Shown here: positions 53,610 to 61,334 of the stretch, piece after piece
Numbering within the stretch: position 1 is the first letter of the stretch
Layout: the number at the start of each line of letters is the position of its first letter
DNA from: Saprospiraceae bacterium
GTDB lineage: Bacteria > Bacteroidota > Bacteroidia > Chitinophagales > Saprospiraceae
Reading direction: 5' to 3'
Length of the DNA stretch: 64,000 nucleotides
Assembly (NCBI GenBank): GCA_025055285.1
Contig: JANWXM010000002.1
Location: 146,355-210,354 of the forward strand
Program-made: the position numbers and the translations under genes
The notes under the pieces: model-generated
Seen by the model: the letters and a program-made list of their open reading frames with translations, nothing else
What the model was told of the DNA's origin: nothing
Databases searched by the model: none

Positions 53610-53633
53610 GGCTTTTTTCGCTAAAAAATAACC
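53610..53633 (+). repeat. Operator-like element, copy 2, upstream of glnN
   Basis: The second copy of the 24-base element, 83 bases downstream of copy 1 (about eight helical turns) and 74 bases before the glnN start. Its ends GGC and ACC frame the same TTTTTCGCTAAAAAATA core. Confidence 0.55.
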
Positions 53634-53707
53634 TTTTTGGCCCGTTTTTCGCCATACGAAAGGCATTCAAAACTCATTCACCGTTCAAATTTCACAGAGT
53701 TTCACTT

Positions 53708-55900
53708 ATGGCTCACACGCGTTTTAATGCATTACAAGCGATTGAAAATCGCATAGACCTACTTGCGGATGAAGTTTCGGAGGTCGAAAATGGAAGTATT
53801 GCTTCCTACTTCGGCCAGAATGTTTTCAACGACGAGGCCATGCGGCGCTTTCTGCCCGAGAATGCCTATCTGAGTGTTAAGGCCGCCATCCAAAGTGGCC
53901 AAAAACTGAGCCGCGAGGTAGCGGATGTCGTGGCTGCGGGCATGAAAGAATGGGCGCAATCGAAGGGTTGCACGCACTTCGCGCATTGGTTTCAGCCGCT
54001 GACAGGCAAGACAGCGGAAAAGCACGACTCATTTTTCACGATGACGTACGACGGTCGAGTCATCGAAGAGTTTACTGGCGCAGCCCTTGTTCAGCAAGAG
54101 CCCGACGGGTCTTCGTTTCCCTCCGGAGGCATGCGCAGCACCTTTGAGGCTCGCGGCTACACAGTATGGGACCCCTCTAGCCCAGCTTTTATCATGGACG
54201 TGGGCAGCGGTAAAACGCTGTGCATTCCCACTATCTTTGTTACGTACGATGGTCTGGCCCAGGATTACAAACTGCCGCTGCTGCGCTCTCAAGCGTTTTT
54301 GGACAAGGCTGCTGTGCCGGTATGTCAGTTGTTCAATCCCAACATCACGAAGGTGACGGCTACCTTGGGCTGGGAGCAAGAGTATTTTGTGGTGGATGAA
54401 GCGCTCTTCAACGCCCGTCCAGACCTTGTCATGACGGGCCGAACGCTTCTGGGCCGCCCAGCTACTAAGCATCAACAGCTTGAAGACCACTACTTTGGTT
54501 CTATCCCTGAGCGGGTTTATCACTTTATGCGCGACCTGGAGATGGAATGCCATCGCCTAGGCATCCCTGTGCGCACTAGGCACAATGAAGTAGCACCAGG
54601 TCAGTACGAGGTAGCGCCAGTATTCGAGGAGATTAATGTATCGGTTGACCACAACCAGTTGCTCATGGATGTCATGGAGCGGGTTGCCCGCCGACATCGC
54701 CTGCGCGTGCTGTTGCACGAAAAGCCCTTCGCGGGCATTAATGGCTCCGGTAAACACAACAACTGGAGTCTAATGACAAACACAGGCGTCAATTTGCTTT
54801 CGCCAGGTGACTCTCCCAGCCGTAATCTGCGCTTTTTGACCTTTTTCGTCAACACAATAATGGCCGTCTATCGGTATGCCGATCTGCTACGGGCCTCCAT
54901 TGCACATGCCGGAAACGACCATCGTCTAGGAGCAAACGAAGCCCCCCCTGCCATTATCTCTGTATTTATCGGGGAGGCCATGACCCGGTTGCTCAATCGC
55001 ATCGCCGACGGGAAAAAAACCGACGATGCTGCGGTGAAGCGCGCCCTAGACCTCATCAGCAAACTGCCTAACCTCGAACGCGATAACACCGATCGCAACC
55101 GGACTTCGCCATTCGCCTTTACTGGAAACAAGTTCGAAATTCGCGCCGTCGGTTCTTCGCAAAACTGCGCCGCTCCCATGACGGTGATGAACACTATGGT
55201 CGGCCTCCAGCTCCTCGACTTTAAGCGCGATGTAGATCGCCTGATGGCCAAAGGCATCGAAAAAGATGAGGCCATCTTGATGGTGCTTAAAAAGTACATC
55301 CGCAAAATGAAGCCCATCCTCTTCGAGGGCAACAATTACTCTGAAGAGTGGAAACAGGAAGCTGCACGTCGAGGCCTATCGAACCATGCCAACACACCTG
55401 AAGCACTGGCCGTTCTCGCTTCGCCACAAGGAGAAGAGTTCTACACTCGCTCCGGCGTCCTTTCCAAACGAGAACTAGAGGCGTTGCTCAACGTTCAATT
55501 GCACGCCTACTGTACGAAAATAGACATTGAGGCAAAGACCCTAATAGAGATGATCCAGACCCTCGTAGTGCCCGCTACAGTGCGTTACCAGACGGAATTG
55601 GCTCAAAACCTGGTAACCCTCAAAGAGGCTGGCTTGCAGGAGTCTGCTGGCTTGCAGCGCGAAATACTGCATAAAATTGAGCACAACCTCGGCATCATTC
55701 GCGAAGGTTTGCACGATTTGCAAACCGCTCAGCGTAAAGCGCGCGCTGCTGAGGATCTGATGACGGAAGCGCGCATTTATTGCGACGAAGTGAAAATGCA
55801 TATGGAGCGCATTCGCTGTGCCGCCGATGAGCTAGAAGTTCTTGTTGACGACCAGTACTGGCCACTAGTGAAATACCGCGAACTGCTGTTTATTCGATAA
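53708..55900 (+). CDS. glnN: Type III glutamine synthetase
   Basis: A 730-residue glutamine synthetase of the large GSIII form, common in Bacteroidota. It forms glutamine from glutamate, ammonia and ATP. GSIII blocks are FAHWFQPLTGKTAEKHDSFF near 97-116, GGMRSTFEARGYTVWDPSSPAF, LGWEQEYFVVDE, RHNEVAPGQYEVAPVFEE with metal-binding Glu residues, GINGSGKHNNWSL with the ATP-site His, and DRNRTSPFAFTGNKFEIRAVGSS. The C-terminal 150 residues are helical. It is a single-gene unit with its own terminator and a duplicated operator-like element upstream, suggesting control by nitrogen status. Confidence 0.95.
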   Translation: MAHTRFNALQAIENRIDLLADEVSEVENGSIASYFGQNVFNDEAMRRFLPENAYLSVKAAIQSGQKLSREVADVVAAGMKEWAQSKGCTHFAHWFQPLTGKTAEKHDSFFTMTYDGRVIEEFTGAALVQQEPDGSSFPSGGMRSTFEARGYTVWDPSSPAFIMDVGSGKTLCIPTIFVTYDGLAQDYKLPLLRSQAFLDKAAVPVCQLFNPNITKVTATLGWEQEYFVVDEALFNARPDLVMTGRTLLGRPATKHQQLEDHYFGSIPERVYHFMRDLEMECHRLGIPVRTRHNEVAPGQYEVAPVFEEINVSVDHNQLLMDVMERVARRHRLRVLLHEKPFAGINGSGKHNNWSLMTNTGVNLLSPGDSPSRNLRFLTFFVNTIMAVYRYADLLRASIAHAGNDHRLGANEAPPAIISVFIGEAMTRLLNRIADGKKTDDAAVKRALDLISKLPNLERDNTDRNRTSPFAFTGNKFEIRAVGSSQNCAAPMTVMNTMVGLQLLDFKRDVDRLMAKGIEKDEAILMVLKKYIRKMKPILFEGNNYSEEWKQEAARRGLSNHANTPEALAVLASPQGEEFYTRSGVLSKRELEALLNVQLHAYCTKIDIEAKTLIEMIQTLVVPATVRYQTELAQNLVTLKEAGLQESAGLQREILHKIEHNLGIIREGLHDLQTAQRKARAAEDLMTEARIYCDEVKMHMERIRCAADELEVLVDDQYWPLVKYRELLFIR

Positions 55901-55916
55901 CGCCAACATGCACACT

Positions 55917-55960
55917 GAGACCTCGCAGAAGTCTCTCATAGGTGCTGCGAGGTCTCTTTT
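55917..55960 (+). terminator. Intrinsic terminator of glnN
   Basis: GAGACCTCGCAG at 55917-55928 pairs perfectly with CTGCGAGGTCTC at 55945-55956, followed by TTTT. Confidence 0.8.
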
Positions 55961-55981
55961 GTGCATAGCGCCCGCGTTGCC

Positions 55982-57082
55982 ATGCACATAGTGCTCTTGT
56001 CGGCCCGCGTGCCGCCTTGCTTGGATGGAGTAGGCGATTACAGCGCTCGTTTGGCCGAGGCGCTCATGCGCAAAGGGGTGAAAGTCACGTTGGCTTTTGG
56101 CACTCAGAGGGTATGGGAGGTACCCGTGGGCGTGAGCGTGTGGCCAAAAGCCTGGACGGGTGGGCTCTTCAACGCTGCTCACTGGCGAAGAGGTTTGCAA
56201 ACGCTTCAGCCCGATGCGTTGGTTTTGCAATACGTTCCTCACGCTTTTCAGCAACAAGGGCTTCCCTTCTTTCTCCCTAATCTATTGAGACAAGCTCGCC
56301 GACTTGGCATATGTACTGGTGTGGTCTTTCACGAGGTTCATGTCCGCTTGCGCGAGCATCTTCTCTATGGCCTTGGCCAACGGTGGATCGCCCGACACAT
56401 AGGTAAGCAGGCTAATGTGCGGATAACATCCATTCCCTTTTACCAGCAAATGCTGGCTGCTATAGGCCTCGACGCCCATGTGTTGCCTGTTGGAGCTAAC
56501 ATAGACGTCCATCCGCCCTCACCGATGGAAATTGCACTCCTGCGCCGGCACTATTTTCCCGGTAAAACCTTCATCGTCAGTACCTTTGGCCGACGCGACG
56601 TGCGCGCCCTGGCCGCTGCCGTCCGGCAAATGCCCGAAGCCGGGCTGCTCGTTGTAGGCCCTTCACCGTGGGCGAAAGCGCCACCCTACGCGCATGCAAC
56701 GGGCTATCTGCCCGCCTCAGACGTTTGTCGCTGGCTGCGCTGCGGCGACGTCTTTGCCCTGCCCGACCCGAAAGCGCCCGACGGCACGGGCGGCACCTCG
56801 CTCAAAAGCGGCTCCTTGGCTGCAGCCTTCGCTGCCGGGCTGCCCGTCGTAGGCGTCGAAGGCGATATGATAGCGCCGCCTTTGGCACACGGCGAAAACA
56901 TCTGGCTTGTCCAACAAAACACCCCTCGCCACTGGGCAGAGGCACTGCTCCATTTGCGCCAACAGCCCGATCTCCGCCAGACCCTCGCCCGGGGCGGCCA
57001 CGAGCTATACCGTCAGCATCTGGACTGGGATGTGCTGGCCACCAAACTTCAGCACCTGCTGGAAGCTGCGGCAAAAGGATAA
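55982..57082 (+). CDS. GT4-type glycosyltransferase
   Basis: A 366-residue GT-B glycosyltransferase. The N-terminal domain starts MHIVLLSARVPPCLDGVGDYSARLAEALMRKGVKV, and the C-terminal domain has FIVSTFGRRD, LLVVGPSPWAK, and a GTGGTSLKSGSLAAAFAAGLPVVG stretch that holds the sugar-nucleotide phosphate. The catalytic EX7E of GT4 enzymes is not obvious; GTSLKSGSL occupies its place. Donor and acceptor are unknown. I chose ATG 55982 at the fold start; the frame opens at 55961 inside the glnN terminator. GC content rises toward its 3' half. Confidence 0.8.
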   Translation: MHIVLLSARVPPCLDGVGDYSARLAEALMRKGVKVTLAFGTQRVWEVPVGVSVWPKAWTGGLFNAAHWRRGLQTLQPDALVLQYVPHAFQQQGLPFFLPNLLRQARRLGICTGVVFHEVHVRLREHLLYGLGQRWIARHIGKQANVRITSIPFYQQMLAAIGLDAHVLPVGANIDVHPPSPMEIALLRRHYFPGKTFIVSTFGRRDVRALAAAVRQMPEAGLLVVGPSPWAKAPPYAHATGYLPASDVCRWLRCGDVFALPDPKAPDGTGGTSLKSGSLAAAFAAGLPVVGVEGDMIAPPLAHGENIWLVQQNTPRHWAEALLHLRQQPDLRQTLARGGHELYRQHLDWDVLATKLQHLLEAAAKG

Positions 57083-57183
57083 AGCCTGCGCCACATTGGG
57101 AACAAGAGCAGTCGCTGACTGGCAACAGCGGGTCAAAACAGCAAGAAACTCGCCCTAACCTTGCTTTGGAAAAGGTCATATAA

Positions 57184-57474
57184 ATGCTAATGCAACCGCC
57201 GCAACTTTCAAAGGCCATCTTCTGGGACACCGACTACGACCAGATTGACTGGGCGCACAAAGCACGCTATGTCATAGAGCGCGTGGTCATGTTTGGAACG
57301 GTATCCGATTGGCGCGCCATCCAGCAATTCTATGGCATGGAACGCATCAAAAACGAACTCTTGCAAAGCCGGGATTTAGACCTCAAGACCCTCCACTTTC
57401 TGAGCATCATCTTCGATATTCCCAAAGAAAATTTTAAATGCTATCCACATCTGCAGTCTCCGACAGCACATTAG
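57184..57474 (+). CDS. Orphan DUF6922-like protein (putative antitoxin partner)
   Basis: A 96-residue protein with a DUF6922-like pattern: FWDTDYDQIDWAHKARYVIERVVMFGTVSDWRAIQQFYG, then ILDLKTLHFLSIIFDIPKENFKCY-type ending. In Bacteroidota this family commonly stands just upstream of, and overlapping, an AbiEii/AbiGii nucleotidyltransferase toxin gene, so an antitoxin or accessory role is assumed. Here only a stump of that toxin gene remains (57438-57545), making this copy an orphan that may be on its way to loss. The start could be 57184 or the in-frame ATG at 57190. Confidence 0.75.
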   Translation: MLMQPPQLSKAIFWDTDYDQIDWAHKARYVIERVVMFGTVSDWRAIQQFYGMERIKNELLQSRDLDLKTLHFLSIIFDIPKENFKCYPHLQSPTAH

Positions 57475-57545
57475 AATGGCGAACCCGGCTGATGGCGATA
57501 CAAAGGCTTGAAAACTTCAACCTCGCGGAGGGAGGTCGGAAATAA
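57438..57545 (+). pseudogene. Stump of an AbiEii-family nucleotidyltransferase toxin gene
   Basis: In the frame overlapping the DUF6922 3' end, ATG 57438 opens a 35-residue frame ending at TAA 57543. It begins MLSTSAVSDSTLEWRTRLMA and continues through RLENFNLAEGG, which matches the N-terminus of AbiEii proteins (MLxTxTVxxxTLELLxxLM, then NFxLVGGTALAL). The frame ends just where the GGTALAL nucleotidyltransferase motif should begin, and no further part of the roughly 220-260-residue toxin is found downstream. Recognition is by eye from remembered family features. Confidence 0.6.
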
Positions 57546-57646
57546 TGCTGTTTTGCATAAAAGACTCCTGGATGGAAACGAATAGTTAGCAGGAGTAGGA
57601 TTGCCCTGAAAGGCCCTTTTTATTTTCTCGTTTTTTGCGCAGCCAT

Positions 57647-57654
57647 TACCTTTG
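57647..57654 (+). promoter_or_regulatory. Candidate -7 promoter element of the cobalamin operon
   Basis: TACCTTTG (TAnnTTTG); TTTTC at about 20 bases upstream may be the -33 element. Transcription would start near 57661, the 5' end of the cobalamin riboswitch. Confidence 0.6.
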
Positions 57655-57659
57655 CCGTC

Positions 57660-57835
57660 GACAACGGTGCCCTTTGGCCCTCGGGTCGAAAGGGATAATA
57701 GGGAATCCGGTGCAAGTCCGGAGCAGTCCCCGCTGCTGTGAGCCTCACTATAAAGTCCTGGGCATCAGGCCACTGTTCGGAGTTCGGATGGGAAGGCGCC
57801 CAGGGCGAGGCGAGCCAGAAGACCTGCCGATGTCG
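57660..57835 (+). promoter_or_regulatory. Cobalamin (B12) riboswitch
   Basis: The conserved AdoCbl-aptamer blocks appear in order: GGTGCC near 57666, AAAGGGATAATAGGGAATCCGG (split around 57690-57710), the B12-box region GGTGCAAGTCCGGAGC, CCCCGCTGCTGTGA, and the closing GCCAGAAGACCTGCC near 57814-57828. It precedes the BtuB-like receptor gene, so corrinoid abundance should turn the operon off. A GGCTTT/AAAAGCC hairpin at about 57849-57869 may be part of the expression platform. Confidence 0.95.
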
Positions 57836-58014
57836 GTTACCTCACACAGGGCTTTCGGAGGAAAAGCCGGGGGGTTGAGATTGCTTCACTGTCTGGTCGT
57901 TTGTGCGTGCTAGCCCGTCATGGGCGGCGCGGTGCTCTGGCACATCCAGGCGTTAAGTCGTCGGCCTTCTTTGCTTTGGCGTTTGCCGAAAGCCCTGACC
58001 ATGCTCAGGTGCAT

Positions 58015-59943
58015 ATGACAGGCGACGGCTTAGATTTCCGAAAAAAATTTCCCTCTCCGGTTAGGGCGCGTTATTGGGCGACGCTTTGCGGCGTCGCCGG
58101 GTTCGTTTTGGCGGCGGAGGCCCAGACGGACAGCGCTCTGCTTTTGCCGCCGGCGCAAGTGGTAGCTGCGGCGGCGCGCGTACAGCCCGTGGGTGCGCGC
58201 GTGGAGCGCTTAGATAGCGCCCAGCTGGCCTGGCATGCTGTGGAGAGCGCGGCTGAAGTGCTTTTTCGGCGCAGCGGTTTTTACATCAAGTCGTACGGCC
58301 TGGGCAGTTTGGCCACCACCTCCGTGCGCGGCGGCAGCGGTTCGCAAACGGCCGTGGTCTGGAACGGGCTTCCGCTGCAAAGCCCTATGCTGGGGCAGCT
58401 GGATTTTGCCTTGTTGCCCGCTTTTTTCACCGATGAAATGGCGTTCCAATACGGCGGTTGTACGGCGGCCTGGGGGAGCGGCGCGGTGGGCGGAGCGCTC
58501 CTGCTCAACAACGCCACCCGCTGGTATCCGGGTCTGCACGGTGTGCTGCGCGCCGGCGCTGGTAGCTTTGGCTGGCAGCAACTCAGCGCTGCCCTGCGCT
58601 ACGGACGCGCCCGCTGGGCCACGGCTACGCGCCTCCTCGCCGACGACGCGCAAAACGACTTCCCGTTTCGGCCCGCCCCTACCCTACCCTTCCAGCGCCA
58701 GAGCAACGCCCGGCTGCGCCAGCAAGGGTTTTTGCAGGAACTCTTCTTCCGCCCGCGCCCAGAGGGCGCCACGCTGGCCCTCCGCTTATGGCGCCAGTAC
58801 ACCCACCGCCAGATACCGCCTACTTTGACCCAACGATTCAGCTTCGCACAGCAAACCGACGACGTCTGGCGCGCTATGGCGCACTGGCGCAAACCGACCG
58901 CACGCGGCCTGTGGGAAGCGCGCGCCGCCTACTTCGACGAACTCAACCACTATCGCGACTCGCTGCTGCGCCAGGACGCGCGCAACCGCTTCCGTACCCT
59001 TATGGGCGAACTCGAAACCAGCCACCACCTGAGCCGGCGCCTGAGCGCGCAAGCCGCCCTCACTTACGCCCTGACGCGCGCCTATGCACCTGCTTACGGT
59101 ACGGAGGTCCAACAGCAGCGCCTCGCTCTCTTCAGTGCCTGGACGTGGTTAGCCAAACGCTGGAAAGCCCAGGCCGACGCGCGCGTCGAACAAATAGACC
59201 ACCGCTTAGCGCCCCTGACGCCAGGCCTAGGTGTGGAATGGCAAATCAGCCCATCCTGGCTGATCAGCACCCGATTAGCGCGCCACTACCGCGCCCCCAC
59301 GCTCAACGACCGCTACTGGCGTCCGGGCGGCAATCCCGACCTCCGCCCAGAGAACGGCTGGAGCCAGGAACTCGGCCTTACTTACCAATACCCGCATAAC
59401 GCCTGGCAGTGGCGCTTCGGCCTCACCGCCTACCAGCGCCGCATCCGCGACTGGATCCTGTGGGCGCGCCAAACCGGACAGCTCTTCTTCTCGCCCCAAA
59501 ACATCGCCGAAGTATGGAGCCGTGGCTTGGAAGGCCGCCTCCATGCCGCATACAACGCCTCCTGGGGGCAAGCGCAACTCACCTTAGGCTACGACTACAC
59601 GCGCTCGACCAACGAGCGCCCCATTGCCAGCCCGCGTATCGAAGCCGGAAGCCAGCTCTTCTATGTCCCGCTGCATCAAGCATTCGCCGAACTATCGGCC
59701 CAGTGGCGCGGCTTTCAGTTCGTCCTCTTTCACCGATACACTGACCGCGTAGTCGGACTAAACGAACCTGTGCCCGCCTTCCGCGTCGGCAGCTTGCGCA
59801 TACAGTACAACTGGCGCAAAAATGCCTGGAGCATCGGCGCATATGCCCACCTAGAGAACGCCTGGAACGCCGAATACCTCGTCGTCGAGCGCCGACCTAT
59901 GCCCGGCCGGCATTACCGCGCAGGAGTGCAACTCGGATTCTAA
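58015..59943 (+). CDS. BtuB-like TonB-dependent receptor for cobalamin
   Basis: A 642-residue outer-membrane receptor from ATG 58015, with signal peptide FPSPVRARYWATLCGVAGFVLAAEAQT. The plug domain (about 60-175) contains VLFRRSGFYIKSYGLGSLATTSVRGGSGSQTAVVWNGLPLQSPMLGQLDF, followed by a barrel ending in the terminal Phe of LGF. The cobalamin riboswitch upstream identifies the substrate as a corrinoid. The next gene, a DUF4465 protein, is 57 bases downstream, so both form one B12-uptake operon. The open frame begins at 57901, inside the leader. The gene is about 65-70 percent G+C in places, above its neighbours, and this creates long overlapping spurious frames. Confidence 0.9.
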   Translation: MTGDGLDFRKKFPSPVRARYWATLCGVAGFVLAAEAQTDSALLLPPAQVVAAAARVQPVGARVERLDSAQLAWHAVESAAEVLFRRSGFYIKSYGLGSLATTSVRGGSGSQTAVVWNGLPLQSPMLGQLDFALLPAFFTDEMAFQYGGCTAAWGSGAVGGALLLNNATRWYPGLHGVLRAGAGSFGWQQLSAALRYGRARWATATRLLADDAQNDFPFRPAPTLPFQRQSNARLRQQGFLQELFFRPRPEGATLALRLWRQYTHRQIPPTLTQRFSFAQQTDDVWRAMAHWRKPTARGLWEARAAYFDELNHYRDSLLRQDARNRFRTLMGELETSHHLSRRLSAQAALTYALTRAYAPAYGTEVQQQRLALFSAWTWLAKRWKAQADARVEQIDHRLAPLTPGLGVEWQISPSWLISTRLARHYRAPTLNDRYWRPGGNPDLRPENGWSQELGLTYQYPHNAWQWRFGLTAYQRRIRDWILWARQTGQLFFSPQNIAEVWSRGLEGRLHAAYNASWGQAQLTLGYDYTRSTNERPIASPRIEAGSQLFYVPLHQAFAELSAQWRGFQFVLFHRYTDRVVGLNEPVPAFRVGSLRIQYNWRKNAWSIGAYAHLENAWNAEYLVVERRPMPGRHYRAGVQLGF

Positions 59944-60000
59944 TCCATCGAATAACAATTAAATTATTTTGTAAAATTTCTAACCAAAAAAATATTGTTT

Positions 60001-60966
60001 ATGAAGTACCTTACCTTAACGCTGCTTTTGGTCAGCTTTGCTCAGTTAACTGCTCAAACTACTGCCAGCTTTGAAAACTTCAATCTGCCGCCCAACACGT
60101 TTTTGAACAATGCCGCGCCCGACAGCGCTTTTGTCAGCGGGCCTGTGGCTTTGCCCAACAACTACAACCCGCAGTGGATGTCTTGGACGGGCTGGGCCAT
60201 CTCCAACCGCACCGACACGCTGACGCCGGGCTTTCTCAACGAGTCCAGCGCCATGGCGGGCAGCGGCGCCAACGGTACAGCCACGTACGCCGTATCGTAT
60301 GCTTTCGACGGCGTCGTCATGCGCTTGCTCGGCCCCGCCAAGGGCGGCACGGTGTTGGGCATATTCGTTACCAACAACGCCTACGCCTATTACAGCATGA
60401 AAAACGGCGACCCTTTCGCTAAAAAATTTGGCGGCCCGACGGGTAACGACCCCGATTTCTTTCTGCTGACCATCAAAAAGTACCTCAACGGCGTGCTGGG
60501 GCCCGACAGCGTCAATTTCTATCTGGCCGACTACCGCTTTGCCGACAATTCCAAAGACTACATCGTCAAAGCCTGGACGTACGTCAACCTCGCTCCTCTG
60601 GGCCCTGCCGATAGCCTGCTGTTTACCCTCACTTCGAGCGATGTGGGCGCCTTCGGCATGAATACGCCGGCCTACTTCTGCATGGATGAGGTAACGATCC
60701 AGCCCACAGTGTCGCAACAAGAGCCGACGCCGGCCATAGATTTCGCGCTGTGGCCTAATCCGGCGTCCGACTACGCACTGGCGAGCCTACCCGAGACGGT
60801 CAACACCGAAACGGCCCACATCGAAGTCTTCGACGCTGCTGGGCGCCTAGTGTTGCAAACGCAACAACTGCGCCTGCCGCTGTTTACGCTCGCGCCAGGC
60901 CTCTACTACGTGCGCGTACAGAGCGCGCAAGGTGTAGGCGTGAAACCCCTGCAGGTCATCCGCTGA
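60001..60966 (+). CDS. DUF4465 protein with T9SS sorting domain, probable surface B12-binding protein
   Basis: A 321-residue exported protein: signal peptide 1-18, a DUF4465-type domain (20-235) with SFENFNLPPNTFLNNAAPDSAFVSG, WTGWAISNRTDTLTPGFLNESSAMAGSGANGTATYAV and SLLFTLTSSDVGAFGMNTPAYFCMDEV, then a type IX sorting domain (WPNPASDYALASLPE to the basic end). As I recall, the DUF4465 family includes BtuH, a surface B12-binding lipoprotein of gut Bacteroides that passes corrinoid to BtuB. Here the operon partner is a riboswitch-controlled BtuB-like receptor, which supports the same role, but attachment would be through the type IX system instead of a lipid anchor. Confidence 0.85.
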   Translation: MKYLTLTLLLVSFAQLTAQTTASFENFNLPPNTFLNNAAPDSAFVSGPVALPNNYNPQWMSWTGWAISNRTDTLTPGFLNESSAMAGSGANGTATYAVSYAFDGVVMRLLGPAKGGTVLGIFVTNNAYAYYSMKNGDPFAKKFGGPTGNDPDFFLLTIKKYLNGVLGPDSVNFYLADYRFADNSKDYIVKAWTYVNLAPLGPADSLLFTLTSSDVGAFGMNTPAYFCMDEVTIQPTVSQQEPTPAIDFALWPNPASDYALASLPETVNTETAHIEVFDAAGRLVLQTQQLRLPLFTLAPGLYYVRVQSAQGVGVKPLQVIR

Positions 60967-60983
60967 TAAACGTATGCCTGTAT

Positions 60984-61030
60984 CCGCGGCGCCCGGGCGG
61001 TGAACTACCGCCTGGGCGCCGCGGCCTTTG
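60984..61030 (+). terminator. Terminator of the cobalamin operon
   Basis: A very strong 18-base-pair hairpin: CCGCGGCGCCCGGGCGGT at 60984-61001 pairs with 61007-61024 around the loop GAACT, with one G-T pair. The tail CCTTTGAT is only weakly T-rich. Confidence 0.7.
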
Positions 61031-61164
61031 ATAAGACCCTCAGGCCTTCTGAACAAGGCCGACAAAAAGGGCCGCAAAAATAATTTTCTCGATCAAAACG
61101 ACACTTAAAAAAATTCAATAATGCCCAAAAATAGCAAAACCGCAGATTTAACACACCTTATCTC

Positions 61165-61195
61165 TTGCTTTTTAGCAAACAAGCCCATACCTTTA
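61165..61195 (+). promoter_or_regulatory. Candidate promoter of the dockerin-like gene
   Basis: TTG at 61165-61167, a 20-base spacer, and TACCTTTA at 61188-61195 (one mismatch to TAnnTTTG). The leader of about 75 bases leads to the ATG at 61276, which supports that codon as the original start. Confidence 0.45.
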
Positions 61196-61275
61196 TTCCG
61201 TCATTTTTAGGCGCCAAAGAAATGACATCGCGTTTAATTTTTTCACCAAATCTTTCACTAAATCACTCCGTTTTT

Positions 61276-61329
61276 ATGAAAAACAAAATCATCTCTGCAA
61301 TTTTCGGAGGGGGCAAAATCTTGTTTTAG
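61276..61329 (+). other. Original start of the dockerin-like gene, separated by a frameshift
   Basis: ATG 61276 encodes MKNKIISAIFGGGKILF and then meets TAG at 61327. If one T is added to the TTTT run at 61324-61327, the reading continues in the main frame as LGFVLSVGLTLQSAALWAQ, producing a perfect signal peptide. The two parts are therefore one signal peptide split by a single missing base, a real mutation, a -1 slip site or a sequencing error. Confidence 0.7.
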
Positions 61330-61334
61330 GTTTC

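Noticed and set aside
58210..59842. Several long frames on both strands inside the B12 receptor gene
   Set aside because: They are side effects of high GC and rare stop codons; the receptor frame has the signal peptide, plug motifs and terminal Phe.
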